DNA of 64,000 bases, from the NCBI RefSeq assembly GCF_031755915.1, contig NC_083389.1, positions 21,761,001-21,825,000 on the forward strand. Direction: 5' to 3'. The notes under the pieces are model-generated. The model had not been told where the DNA came from and did not search any database. It saw only the letters and a program-made list of their open reading frames with translations. Below are positions 53,020-64,000 of this stretch, one piece after another. The first letter of the stretch is position 1. Every line of letters starts with the position of its first letter. A program made the position numbers and the translations under genes. The DNA is from Ziziphus jujuba. Lineage: Eukaryota; Streptophyta; Magnoliopsida; Rosales; Rhamnaceae.

Positions 53020-56010
53020 TCGTCCTCGAGATTGCAGAGAGCTGTAGGAGCATCATCAGGGGGATGACAAGGACACAATTCAGCAACATTAAAGGTAGAA
53101 GAGATCTTTGTCTCCAAGCTTTTTAAGTATTTAAAAGGGACCCAATTTCTTTGGCATCAGCTTACCATAAGTGCCAGTAGGAAAACGATCCTTTCGAAGA
53201 AAAATTATGACCAAATCACCTTCTGCAAAAGCCTTGTAATGTCGATGTCTATCAGCAGCAGCTTTGTATTTCTCATTAGCCCTCTAAATGTGAAGCTAGA
53301 CCTCTTTGTGGAAGTTCACATACTGTTCAGCAAAGCTATCTGCTTTAGCATTGGTTGAGTCCTTCAAAAAAAGTAAATCAGTTGTGTGGTTCGGCAGTTT
53401 TGTGTAGACAATAGCAAAGGGAGAAAGACCTATAGTTCTATTCACCATGCTGTTGTAAGCGAATTCAACTTGAGGAAGGAAAATATCCCACTGTTTTGAC
53501 TTGTTAGTTGCCAAGCTATGAAGCATGTTGCCCAAAGTTTGGTTTACCACCTCTATTTGCCCATTGATTTGAGGGTGATAAGAACTGCTATACTGGAGTT
53601 TAGTTCTAATTTCAGCCAAAGCATTTTCCAAAAATGACTGATGAATTTAATAGCACGATTAGAGGTAATGGTCTTAGGTACACCATGAAGTCTGACAATT
53701 TCATTGAAGAAAAGTTCTGCTACATAGCTAGCATCTAAAGCTTTCTTACATGGAACAAAATGAGCTATTTTTGAGAACCTGTCAACCACAACATATATAG
53801 AATCAAACCTTCTTTGTGTCATAGGTAAATCAAGGACAAAGTACATGGAAAGATCCTCCCAAATGGTGGTGGGAACCGGTATTGAGATGTAGAGCCCTAT
53901 GTTTTGTGAAATTCCTTTTGTTATTTGACAGGTTGGATAGTGGTGAACAAATTTTGCAGCATCGCGCTTAATATGTGGCTAAAAGAATCTATTCGTGAGG
54001 AGAGTGATAGTCTTGTCTTGGCTAACATGTGTAGCAACACTTTCAACATGCTTCAATTAAATGCTGTCTGTGGTATGCAAAGCTGATTCCTTTTGAAAAG
54101 CAAGCCTTTAGTGATGTGGAAATCTTAAGCATTTTCTCAGTTTTAGCATTTTTGCTAAATTTCATCAAAATCTGCATCTGTAAAATAAAGTTCCTGTAAA
54201 TTATTAAATTTCAAGAGCTCAATGTGTAAAGCTGTGAGAAGAACAGGATTTTGGCTGAGAGCATCTGCAACTTTATTATGTTTGCCAGCCTTGAATTGAA
54301 AGGAGTAATGAAACTTATGTAGAAATCATAACCAACGAGCATGGAGGTGTAAAAGCTTCTTTTGTGAGGTAAGATACTTCAAAGGTTGATGGTAACTATG
54401 CAAGATGAACTCCTTTTGAATTAGGTAATGTTCCCAATGGTTTAATGCTCAAATCATAGCATAAAGTTCTTGCTCATAAGTGCTCCATTTTTATCAACCT
54501 TCACAAAGCTTCTCACTAAAATACTCTAGTGGTTTACCTTTCTGTGATAAGACAGCTCCAATGTCAATTTTTGAAGCATCAGCCTTTACTTTGAAAACCT
54601 TGTCAAAATTAGGTAGAACTAGCATGGGGGCTTGAGTTAGCCATTGTTTGAGAAGCTGGAAGCTTTGTTCTTGTTTTGGTTGCCAATTAACTTTTCCTTT
54701 TTTCAAACATTTAGTCAAAGGAGCTACTAGAGTACTAAAATTCTTGATGAACTTTGATAGAAAGTCATTAAACCATGAAAATTTCTCAGTTTGGTTATTG
54801 TGGTGGGGAACTTCCATTCAAGAATGGCTTGTACCTTATTGGGATCAGTGTGAATATCTTCCTTACTGATTATAAACCCTAAAAAGAGTAGTTGGTCAGT
54901 CATGAATTCACACTTTTTAATGTTTAGATACAATTTGTGGTCTTTAAGAGCTTAGAAAACTTGTTTTAAATGCCCCAAATGTTGTTGTTCATCCATACTG
55001 AAAATTAGTATGTTGTCAAAGTAAACCACAACGAAGCGAAATGGTTTGAATACATGATTCATGAGCCTCATAAATGTACTTGGAGCGTTTCTTAACCCAA
55101 ATGACAGTACAAGCCATTCGTACAATCCTTCTTGAGTTTTAAATGCCGTTTTCCACTTGTCTCCCAACCTTATTTGAATCTAGTGGTAGCCACTATTGAG
55201 ATCCATCTCTGAGAAAATCTGAGAACATCTGAATTTGTCGAACATTTCTTTTAGTTGAGGAATGGGAAAGTGATATTTGACTATAATTTTGTTTATTGCC
55301 CTACTATTGACATACATGCACCAAGTTTGGTCCTTACTAGGTATTAACAAAGCTGGGACAACACATGGATTAAGGCTTTCCTTTATCAACTTCTCCAACA
55401 AATCATCCACAATTCCTTGGAGTATTTCATGATCTTTGGGACTTATTCAATAATGTAGTAAGTTAGGAATACTAGCACCAGGTTGGAGATCAATGTTATG
55501 CTGTATATCTTTCATTGGTGGAAGCTCTGTTGGTAATTCAGGATGGGCCAGATCTTGGTATTATTTAAGAAGTGGCTATAGGGACTTTGGGATAGCTAAG
55601 ACATTAGGTTTGGGGCTGAAGATAATGAGAGCCATGAGATAATTGGGAGATGAAGTTGTGGAATGACTTGATTGCTGGAAACAAAGGAGTTAGCTGTTGT
55701 TTAGTTTCAGCTAATTGGGTAAGATGTTCATTGTGAGGAGGTTTTGGAGTGTATGGCAAGAGGACTATCTTTTTATGATACCATTGAAATGTATAGGTGT
55801 TTGCCTTGCCTCCATATTGTACATCTCGATCAAATTGCCATGGCCTTCCCAAGAGGAGGTGGCATGTATCCATGTCCACCACATCACATGTAACTTCATC
55901 TTTGTAGTGTTTCCCAATAGAAAAGGGTACCGCGCACACTTCATTGATGACCATTTTGCTTCCCTTTTTTAATCCATCCAATTTTGTAAGGTTGAGGGTG
56001 GGCTGTCATA
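53020..56010 (-). pseudogene. Gypsy pol: protease, RT, RNase H, integrase
   Basis: In minus-strand order: protease-side frame 55981-55604 (MVINEVCAVPF, CDVVDMDTCHLLLGRPWQFD); RT 55410-54952 ([48 protein letters not shown]). The catalytic box is YFDNILIFS, with Asn in place of the second Asp. RNase H 54817-54494 (FKVKADASKIDIGAVLSQ). Integrase 53846-53296 ([52 protein letters not shown]), where the second catalytic Asp reads Asn in TSNRA. A chromodomain-linker type tail follows down to about 53020. No frame is intact. Confidence 0.86.
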
Positions 56011-56279
56011 GGGAGTTGTAGATCCTTCATTAAGGATTTGGAGACACACATTCTCATAGCTCCCACTATCTATAATCATTTCAAAATATTTTCTTTATTG
56101 GTGTACCTAGTTTTGAAGATATCATTTTGTTGAGTTTGTAGGGACTGTTTGGCAAATATTAGGACCTTTTGGAGGATGCAAACAAGTGGTTCACTAGGAT
56201 CTCCATTAGGAAACATAAATTCTTCTTCCTTCTCATCATTAGGAGTGATTTGAGTCTCTTCATAGTCATCTACTTCCTC

Positions 56280-57530
56280 TTGAATATTCAATATTTTCCT
56301 TAATGGACAATCACTTGACCTGTGGCCAACTTAGTTACACTTAAAACACTTGTAAGGCATTGGTTTTGCATAGGGATTTGACAGTTTCAGGTTGTGATTT
56401 GGTAGCTTCCCAGCTGGTTTGTAATAATGGTCCTGGTTGGTTTTGGGGTTATTATTGGTGGAGACTTAATTAGGAGTGGAATGAGGGCTAGGGAAGTTAT
56501 GTGATTTTGACTTTTCAAGGTAAAAGGAAGAAAGAGGCCTTCATTTTTTAGGTTGTTTGCCCTGAATGTTTTGTTGTCTTTCTATAATGTTGGCCACATT
56601 CACTGCTTTATTAAGTGTGCTCACAGGGCTACATTCTACTTTCTTCTAAATGGATCCATTCAAACCAGAAACAAACCTAGGCATTTGTTATCTCTCAGGT
56701 TCATTCAAGTTATTCCTAGAGCTAAGCCTGAAAAATTCATCTTCATACTCATTTACAGTCCTAGATCTTTGTTGACAATGGTGGAATTGGTAGTATAAAA
56801 TTTGGTCATAATCATGAGGGAGAAATCTAACCTTTAGTAACTATTTCATCATATGCCATGTTCTAAGAATATCCTTTCCTTCCCTCATTCAGTTTAACAA
56901 AACCTGATCTCACCAAGCAGAAGCTCCTCCTCTCAACTTATAGGCAACTAATTTCATATGCTATGGCTCAGGAATATTCATATAATCTAAGAATTTTTCA
57001 ACAGTTTCCAATCAATCTAGAAAGTTTTCAATATTTTGATGCCCATAAAAAATAGGTATATCAATTTTCATCTTGTATTCAGAGGTCTCATGGTTCTGTC
57101 CATACTAGTTTGGCATCCCAAAATGGTGCCTCACATGCGGTTCTTCATACATGGGTCTAATTTGTCTTGGCATCCCTAGCTGAATTGCAGCCTCAATCTC
57201 ATCATCAGAGTCCAAATTGTTTTCGGTCAGAGGGTGAAACGAAGTGTCTTCAGTGAGTTCTGGTGTTCATGAGTTGAAATGTTAAGGGAATTGAGGCTAA
57301 GTGCATGCTGGTGGGGGCTAAGCAACATCTTGGCCTCATTATCCAACAATGTCAGTTGGAAACAGAATGGGTGGAGCCTGGTGAGGTTGGGGTTGGTGGA
57401 ATTCAAGAGCGAGAGCTTCAATTTTGTGCTCTAGTCCTTAGATTGTTGCCTAGATTTCTTGGTTTGATTGCTCATTTCCAGCAGCTTGGTAACTTCCTGC
57501 ATCAGAGTTGGCCATCAAGCTTGGCTAGAT
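56280..57530 (-). pseudogene. Gypsy gag with interrupted CCHC knuckle
   Basis: Fragments of gag can be followed on the minus strand between the primer-binding site and pol. The zinc knuckle near 56365-56300 reads CFKCN, stop, VGHRSSDC, so the C-x2-C-x4-H-x4-C spacing is kept but one codon (probably CAA) became TAA. The 71-aa frame 56291-56076 that follows is acidic (EEVDDYEETQ), typical of the gag-protease linker. Confidence 0.75.
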
Positions 57531-57880
57531 CCAAGGCTCTGACACCAATTTGATGTAGCAATAAAGAAGAATAACTAATTCCAGTTGAAAAACTATGAAA
57601 ATTCAAAGATTCTAGTGGAGAGAACATGGGTATTTTTTCATTTTAGCAGCTTGAGCTTTAAGTTCTGTTTACAATGCCAAGAAAAAAAAAATTGATATCC
57701 ATCCCAAAAAAGAGATGGCCAGATTTAAACATCAAAAAATAAAGAATGCCCAAAACATGGTTGTTTTTCTACAGTTATTATGAACTAAGAATGAATAAAG
57801 CAGTGAGTTTAAATAGTTGCTGGTGTAGACTGCTGGTGTGGACTAAATGACAGCATAAAACTAAACTTCCTTCTTCACCA

Positions 57881-58480
57881 GTCTAGCTCATATAAATTTA
57901 TTTGTTATAATATATGCAATTAGGCTTATATCATATCAATCTCATGGTTTTACTATTAGTACTTTCTATATTAATCATAGGGTTGCTTAAATCGTGTACA
58001 TTTAAAATTCATTTATGGCTTATTTTCCCTTGAAAGTTCATTTTCCTCAATTAGAATTTTAGTAGATTATTAAATTTACATTAAGTTGTTTATAAATTTT
58101 TAAATTTTAATAGCTGAAGCGATCGAATAACTTATAAAGAAGGTCATGATGACAAAATCCTCACCATCAATTCAATATGTCACTAACACTCTTTATATAT
58201 GTATTTATATATATATGATTTAAAAATCAAAGTATGTGAGCATGTATAGCTTAGTTGGAGCCAATTAGTCAAGTATATAAAATATATAAACATTGGTTCG
58301 GCCTTTGTAAAGTAGTTTTATTACACATAGAGATCTTTAAACCTCCTTATAAGATACATTATTCAAACTTTGGTGCTCATACATTTCTTTTTTTTTTTTT
58401 GCTTGGCAATCAAAATATCTAAACTAAGTTAAAGTCACTACACCATAAATTCAAAACGTATCTACTAACCAGCTTGCCTT
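57881..58480. other. Spacer between gypsy element and LINE remnant
   Basis: AT-rich, with TATATATA near 58193-58215. No gene or clear element end was identified. The left edge of the LINE remnant is uncertain. Confidence 0.45.
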
Positions 58481-60640
58481 TTAAGCATGAAGTACACTAT
58501 GAAACAAAGAAGTGTTCCAATCCCCATTATCTAGCCATTTTGTTCGACATTTTTCCTTCAAAATTTACTATTGTTTCAATAACATGGTGTTAAAAAAATA
58601 ATGCAAATCAACTTCCTACTGAAACAAGTCTTCTAAAAAACCCTCCATCTGCATTTGAAGTTGAATTTCTTCAAGAATATGACAAGTTCACTCAATCCCT
58701 ACTGTCAGCGAATGAAAATACTTTTTGCACCAAGAACGCAACGCAATTTAGCTTCACTATAACACAACTTAAAGTGTTGCTAGATATAAGAGATTGCCTA
58801 ACGTCATTGCCAAATGAATTAAACCTGGATGAAAGACTCAAACTGCTTAAACGAAAAGGCCGTGGATTTAAAAACCTGCTCATGACTCAACTTCACCAAA
58901 AGTAGATAATGATCCTATTGATGCTTTGGTAAAATATGACAACTAATCAAATCCTAAAAGTCCGAACAGCTTGCATCACAAAGAGCTCTATCTAATTTTT
59001 TTAAATGTAAGCTACTGTGCCCATTCATCCTTAAGTATAAAAGGCACCTCGGGTTTTCACATGCCTCAAATTTGTATCATCTAAGACCTTTCTGAATTTA
59101 AAACAAGAAATCCTTGAAGAGGGAATCTTTGTTTTCTCTTGAGCTCTCAACATTAAGTTGAAATCACCTAACATAAGCCAAGGAATTCCAAAGGAAATGA
59201 CGGCAGACATGGAGAAAATTAAATTAATAAACGTGATAACTAGCTTGGTAAGATTATGAGAAATAAACATGATAACTAGCTTTGTAAGATTATGAGAAAC
59301 TATCACTGAATTGTTGATCATCTGCATCAATTACAAATATTAACTAAATCAAATTAGAGACAAGAACCGACAATGTAGAAACTGCAGTGCTACCAATATT
59401 AAGGGCAAGCAATTCAAGATTTAGAAAAGATCAAAAATTCCCAAAAACAGAATAAAAGAAAAAGAACTCAAGGTTTAGCTAAACCGATAAAATTGGGCCG
59501 ATAAGAAACACGATAATCAAAGTGGACTATTTGGGCATTTCTATTTTCCATTCATCTCCAGTTTCAGTACAAGACTCACATTCTTGATATTTAGAAGAAG
59601 CCCTAGTAATGGGTTTAGAAACACTTGCCTGCAATTTACTTCTAAATATAGAGATCTTTTTTGCCTTAAGGAGCCTACCAAATTTTCATGTCTTCTGTTT
59701 CTACTAATTATTTTTAGAGCTAGCAACAACAGTTGAACCACCTCCACCATCATCAATAAGCATTGTAGAGCCCATAATTGCTAGAGGAATAAGCAAAGCA
59801 ACCTTACCATTAAAAACAACAACAACCTTGTTTGTTGTCATAGTTTCTAGAGTACCCAATGTAATTGAAGGAGTAACTACATAAATCGAAGAAAGCCTCC
59901 TGTTGCCAAGAATCAACATTTGGAATGTCCTTTTTCTTTTGTTTAGCATCACCATCACTATACTCTAACTCCAAATTTTCATAAAATTCTGTCGTAATCT
60001 AAACAAGAACCATTAGTTTCAATGTTTGAATATCATCAAGAGCTTCACTTGACTTTGATGTAGGAGTTCCAGCCCACATAAATTTGCTTAACAATAGCTA
60101 CCTTGATGGAATCCTTCATAGCATTAGTTTTGCCTTCCAAGTGAAGCAAATGTTTTTCAGCCCTCTTAAAGTTAGCAATATTGTGAACAACACTATTGCA
60201 TGCCAAACGAAAGGATGGACAATTCTTATAGTGAAGTTGCACTTCAAAAGAATTTCCATTGTTGTCAAGTAACAGCTCATTCGTAAGATACATAGAAACA
60301 TCAATATCAATCAAAACATTAGCAAAATGACCTGACACTCCATTTGAATTTTTACAGTCAAAATGCAAAAGTATACCAATTACATGATCAAGGTCAATTA
60401 GAATCTATGGTGCCAATAAACCAAATTTCAATTATAAAAACAAACCCAAACTTGAACGTTGGTACTTTTATAATAAGTATGTTTATAACTTGTAGACCAA
60501 GATAAAAGCCAAACGATACCAGGCTTTAAAGAGACTAATCCCATGGCACAAACATGTTGTTGATCATCTTTAGAATGAAAAAGAATAGGAAAGTATCCCC
60601 ATCCATGAAGAATTATAGAATTTTATTTGTGATTTTCACT
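58480..60640 (-). pseudogene. LINE (L1-type) remnant, ORF1 end and endonuclease part
   Basis: On the minus strand, about 60600-60045 gives DUF4283-type ORF1 pieces (VWVCFYNWN, then FANVLIDIDVSMYLTNELLL and FEVQLHYKNCPSFRLACNSV). This matches the end of ORF1, where a CCHC knuckle is expected but degenerate. At 59330-59031 an endonuclease piece PWLMLGDFNLMLRAQEKTKI, then CFKFRKVLDDTNL, precedes FYT. Near 58883-58690 a weak match to the endonuclease-RT linker ends in VQKVFSFADSRD. A ~45-bp direct repeat (TGATAACTAGCTT(G/T)GTAAGA) lies at 59235-59300. RT is not recognisable. Confidence 0.7.
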
Positions 60641-60644
60641 ATGG

Positions 60645-61090
60645 CTTTGCAAAGAATGTTGAAAAGTATAAATACATCAGGAAACTAATAGAATGCAGAG
60701 AAACAATTTACAAAGGAGACTCAAATCTCCCCTACATAATAGGAGCAATATTTGTAAAGTATCCTATATGATCGTGTACTACAGATGCAGAATGTTTTCC
60801 ATAAGTGTTCCTTTGATTAAGGACTTTATGAGGATTGATTTCATCCATTTTAAATGGCTTATCTTGATCATTGGTCCTTCGAATACAGCCTTTATTTTGA
60901 TTAGCTTTGATTTTGGCAATATTATTAATATTGGCATCTTGAGCATTTTTTTCCTTATTTATGATATTTTCCTTAACATTCCCCTTCAAGATTGAGAGTT
61001 GAATGGAATGAACCCCAATCTTGGCTTGAAAAGGTAAAAACTTATCCTTTGGCAAGGGTTTTGGTCAAAATATGAACAATTTGTAAGGAT
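60645..61090 (-). pseudogene. Copia remnant, end of pol and possible 3' LTR
   Basis: The minus-strand frame from 61055 starts MPKDKFLPFQAKIGVHSIQL and matches the usual C-terminal end of copia RNase H (..TK.LPK..F..L..KLGV). What follows (to about 60645) is non-coding and may be the 3' LTR. The rest of the element is missing; the gypsy sequence begins a few bases further at 61098. Confidence 0.65.
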
Positions 61091-61097
61091 AAAGGAA

Positions 61098-63484
61098 TGT
61101 TGATACGAACCTAGGTCGATTTGCTCCTAAACCCGTATTATATTAGCCCAAATTGAAAAATTAAGTTTAAGTTTTTATGGTCACCTTAACCCCTAATCAA
61201 CCTGCGACTAGAAACCTTGGTATATCAAAGATACCACAATAGGTGATAGATGTCCTATTGATAAGTCAAACTAGAACACTCACTCTCTAATGGTGTTTTA
61301 GGTGTTCCAAGAGAAAAAAGGGAATTCTTTCTCACAAATAATTTTATGAATAATATGTAAGCTGATTTCTTATTGAAAATAAGCCTTTAAATAGAATAAA
61401 GTCATAAAACAATAAACCCTAATTAACTAGGTAAAATTCGGCCAGTGAGATTAGGAAACAAGTGTTGGCTGAATTTCACATACGTTCCTAAACCTATTAG
61501 CATTAATTAATACCCTTATTTTGAATTAAGAATTAATTAATTTATAATTAAAGAAATAAAATAATAACTTTTCTAAGTTAATTTGTCTAGAAATAAACAA
61601 ATAAAAACCAAAATAAGAGATAGTTTCCTAAAACAAAAAGTCAAAATCAAATTAGGAAACTAGTTGACTAGTTTGATAACTAAGCTAATTTTGACTAATT
61701 TCCAGTTTGTAAAGGCTCCAAATCAGATCCAATGTGCATGTAGGATTCCAAATATGATTAATTATGATTCCCATATGTTGGCTTTGATTGGAACAAAGAG
61801 AAAATGCCAAATCAACAAAATACAGCAAAGTCAGTGGCAAATACAGCAAATTCGGCCAAAAGTCCCTTCCATGTGCAAATGGCCTCCTTGGTTGCTTTTT
61901 CTTCTGTCTTGAATTGATTCCATGACCTCTTAGTGATATCAATTGAGTTAAAGAAGTGTTGAACCCATTCCTTGCTGCCTGAAGTCCACAAATGCACTAA
62001 AACAGCTACCTGGGCCCATATCGGCTTCCACCATTTGAATGCTTAAAACAAGTTTTGAATCTTCGGGTTTTAGCAAGCCCTTTTGAGAATTGATAACTTC
62101 TTGTATGAAGCCAGCCAGGTTATCCTTAAATCTCTTGGCTTGTGCCCTAGTGATTGGCCTGGTCTTCAACTGTATAAGATCAGCACCCCAATGGATAGTC
62201 AATTGTACAGGTACGAGCGGATTCTCATCATTCCCCTCTTCTTGAAAAGGATTTGCCCTCAAATCAAAATCATCACTTGCAGCAAAAGGAGATAAATCAG
62301 CAACATTAAATGTAGCATTAACATTATACTCACTTGGTAATTCAAGCTTGTAGGCATTTTCATTAACCCTTTCCAAAACTTGAAAAGGCTCATCCCCTCG
62401 CGGCATAAGCTTTGACTTTTGTTGTTCCAGAAAACTCTCCTTTCTTAAGTGCAACCAAACCCAATCTTCTGAGTCAAACACTATCACAACAAAATCTAGA
62501 AATACAAGCTCATTTCGGAAAAAATCACACTTTTTAATATTAGCAAAAAATCTTTCTTTCCTATGTACTTCTAAAACTAACTTGAGATGTCCTACATGGT
62601 CATTTAAATTTCTACTATATACAAGAATATCTTCAAAATAAACAATCACAAATTTTTCAATGAATGGACGCATGACATGGTTTATTAATCTTGTGAAAGT
62701 GCTAGGTACATTAGTTAAACCAAAAGGCATTACTAACCACTCATACAAACCATACTTAGTTTTAAATGCAGTTTTCCATTCATCTCCTTCTTTCATCCTA
62801 ATTTGATGATATCCACTCCTAAGATCAATTTTAGTAAACATGCAAGCACCATGTAATTCATCTAACATATCATCTAACCTAGGAATTGGATGCCTGTATT
62901 TAATAGTTATATTATTAATGGCCCTACAATCTTCACACATGCACCATGAACCATCTTTCTTAGGTACTAACAAAACAGGAACAACACATTGACTCACTTA
63001 CCTGCCTTTGTAGCTCCTTTGTCTCCTCGAGATTACTCTTATATGCAGGCTTATTAGGAATTGCAACTTCCAGCACAAAATTAATTTGATGTTTAATCCC
63101 TCGGATAGGTGGTAAACCATTAGGTATTTCCTCCTGAAAGACATCTTCAAAATCCTATAAAATAGAAGAGATAGAACTTGGCAATTCAAGTTCTTCGGGA
63201 TTATCTTGATTATTTAAATATGCATCTTTATAAATCATGACCAGTAAGCGTTTATTAGTCAAAAATGCCTTTTTAACTTCTCCAAAACTAAGGTAAAAAT
63301 TCTTCTTTTTCTTCTCTTTCCTTTCTTTTTCCCTTTCAACTTCTCCAAAAGTAAGGTAAAAATTCTTCTTTTTCTTCTCTTTCCTTTCTTTTTCCCTTTC
63401 ACTCACAGATTCACCTTTTCTGTTACCACTCTCGGCTTTTACTTTATTTCTCTCACTCTCAGATTTGTCTTGCTCTTTCCACTC
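61098..63484 (-). mobile_element. Ty3/gypsy remnant 2 with LTR and deleted pol, minus strand
   Basis: A probable LTR begins at 61098 (TGATACGAACCTAGGTCG on the plus strand) and occupies roughly 61098-61940. On the minus strand it contains a TATTTAAAGGCTTATTTT promoter-like block near 61400. The coding part runs from a charged linker (63406-63155) through RT to the post-integrase region (62997-61948). The matching second LTR is not in the window. A different repeat begins near 63485. Confidence 0.75.
61948..63406 (-). pseudogene. Gypsy pol 2: RT joined to post-integrase region by deletion
   Basis: The linker (63406-63155, KKAFLTNKRLLVMIYKDA) and the DFEDVFQEEIPNGLPPIRG block are frameshifted from RT. 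The 349-codon frame 62997-61948 has RT motifs [39 protein letters not shown] and [12 protein letters not shown], and the catalytic box [10 protein letters not shown] (Asp to Glu at the first Asp). After ..[17 protein letters not shown] it passes directly into [16 protein letters not shown] and [12 protein letters not shown], which normally lie behind integrase. RNase H and integrase are therefore deleted in frame. A 63-bp tandem duplication lies in the linker (63284-63400). Confidence 0.85.
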
Positions 63485-64000
63485 AATTTGACATTAGTGT
63501 TCAATGTTAGAATTTCACAATTACTTTTAGTGGCATTAACAACGTAACTAAATCTATAGGTTTGACCAAATAGTAAGACACAATCAGTGACAATATACCA
63601 ATATAATGTGACAATTTCATGACCCATATAGTGACAACATTATTTGTAGCTAATGTGCTATAAAACCTTGACAATATAAATGTGTACCCTTTCAGTTGCA
63701 AACAACATCTGTTGACATTTAATGTTCATTAGTGTCACATGTATAGTGTCAACCTCGTTACATATGACTTTTATTACTATCTATGAAATAGTGACAAAAT
63801 ACAGACATTTAATGGGTTCATGCATGTATAGTGTTTGGATTTTTGACAGAGCAGGTGAGGTAGTGGTGTCGGGTTCATGCATGTTGTTGGTAGCATCTTC
63901 AATTTTTAATTGTGACTTAATAGGAGAAGTAGCTATATTGGGTTCATGTGGTTGGAATGTAGAATCAGGTTTAGATATGGCACTTGATGGTGATTGTTAT
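63485..64000. other. Unassigned repeat-like end of window
   Basis: Contains many short GTGACAA / TTGACA / TGTCAC words in both orientations between 63590 and 63850. A GGGTTCATGCATG block occurs two to three times (63810, 63870, 63940). It looks like the terminal part of another transposon, but no end or coding motif identifies it. Confidence 0.4.

Larger units (their letters stand above)
52635..57880 (-). mobile_element. Ty3/gypsy retrotransposon, decayed, minus strand
   Basis: LTR-like ends at 52635-52996 and 57554-57880 share AGAGAACATGGGTATTTTT, AAGAGATGGCCAGATTTAAA and AACTAAACTTCCTTCTTC. On the minus strand the primer-binding site TTGGTGTCAGAGCC (57530-57548) follows the 5' LTR, and a GGTGGGGAAGAA purine tract precedes the 3' LTR. 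Gag, protease, RT, RNase H, integrase and a chromodomain-type tail follow in gypsy order. Stops and frameshifts interrupt every domain. The target duplication could not be fixed. Confidence 0.87.

Overview
The window is nuclear DNA from a flowering plant, most likely a eudicot. It is AT-rich, its genes have introns with GT..AG borders, and more than half of its length is transposable elements. I cannot name the species. No prokaryotic features (operons, ribosome binding sites, CRISPR) apply.

Four host genes can be supported. (1) A choline-transporter-like (CTL/SLC44) membrane protein on the minus strand at 3192-4692, with a broken, start-less N-terminal copy at 240-633. (2) A Golgi GT14 glucuronosyltransferase of the GlcAT14 type at 26549-31240, four exons. 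(3) A small unrecognised protein on the minus strand at 32369-32902. (4) A GH10 endo-xylanase with a CBM22-like module at 48675-52144, eight exons. The GT14 enzyme and the xylanase both act on wall or extracellular glycans, but nothing shows that they are linked.

Layout: 0.2-5.5 kb, CTL gene and its duplicated relic. 5.69-12.61 kb, a 6.9-kb Mutator-like element (MULE) with terminal inverted repeats and an exact 9-bp target duplication. It carries a decayed transposase, a decayed Ulp1-type protease and a captured exon of a DC-UbP/UBTD-type gene. 12.64-13.75 kb, a second, non-autonomous MULE-like element lying 20 bp beyond the first element's target duplication. 14.8-16.6 kb, a 421-bp tandem duplication, a minisatellite and a Tourist-like MITE. 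17.2-25.2 kb, a decayed L1-type LINE split by a 2.97-kb solo LTR. 33.2-40.4 kb, a non-autonomous LTR retrotransposon in the order LTR-internal-LTR-internal-LTR with an exact 3101-bp period. 41.2-46.8 kb, a decayed Ty1/copia element. 52.6-57.9 kb, a decayed Ty3/gypsy element on the minus strand. 58.5-63.5 kb, minus-strand remnants of a LINE, a copia element and a second gypsy element.

The most unusual signals are: the duplicated retroelement at 33.2-40.4 kb, whose internal region has no gag-pol and is packed with short hairpins, many with purine-rich loops; and the MULE, which combines a captured ubiquitin-domain-family exon, a SUMO-protease-like gene and two arrays of short repeats or palindromes with a related GGAAAA core. 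All calls come from reading the sequence; no database search was possible.
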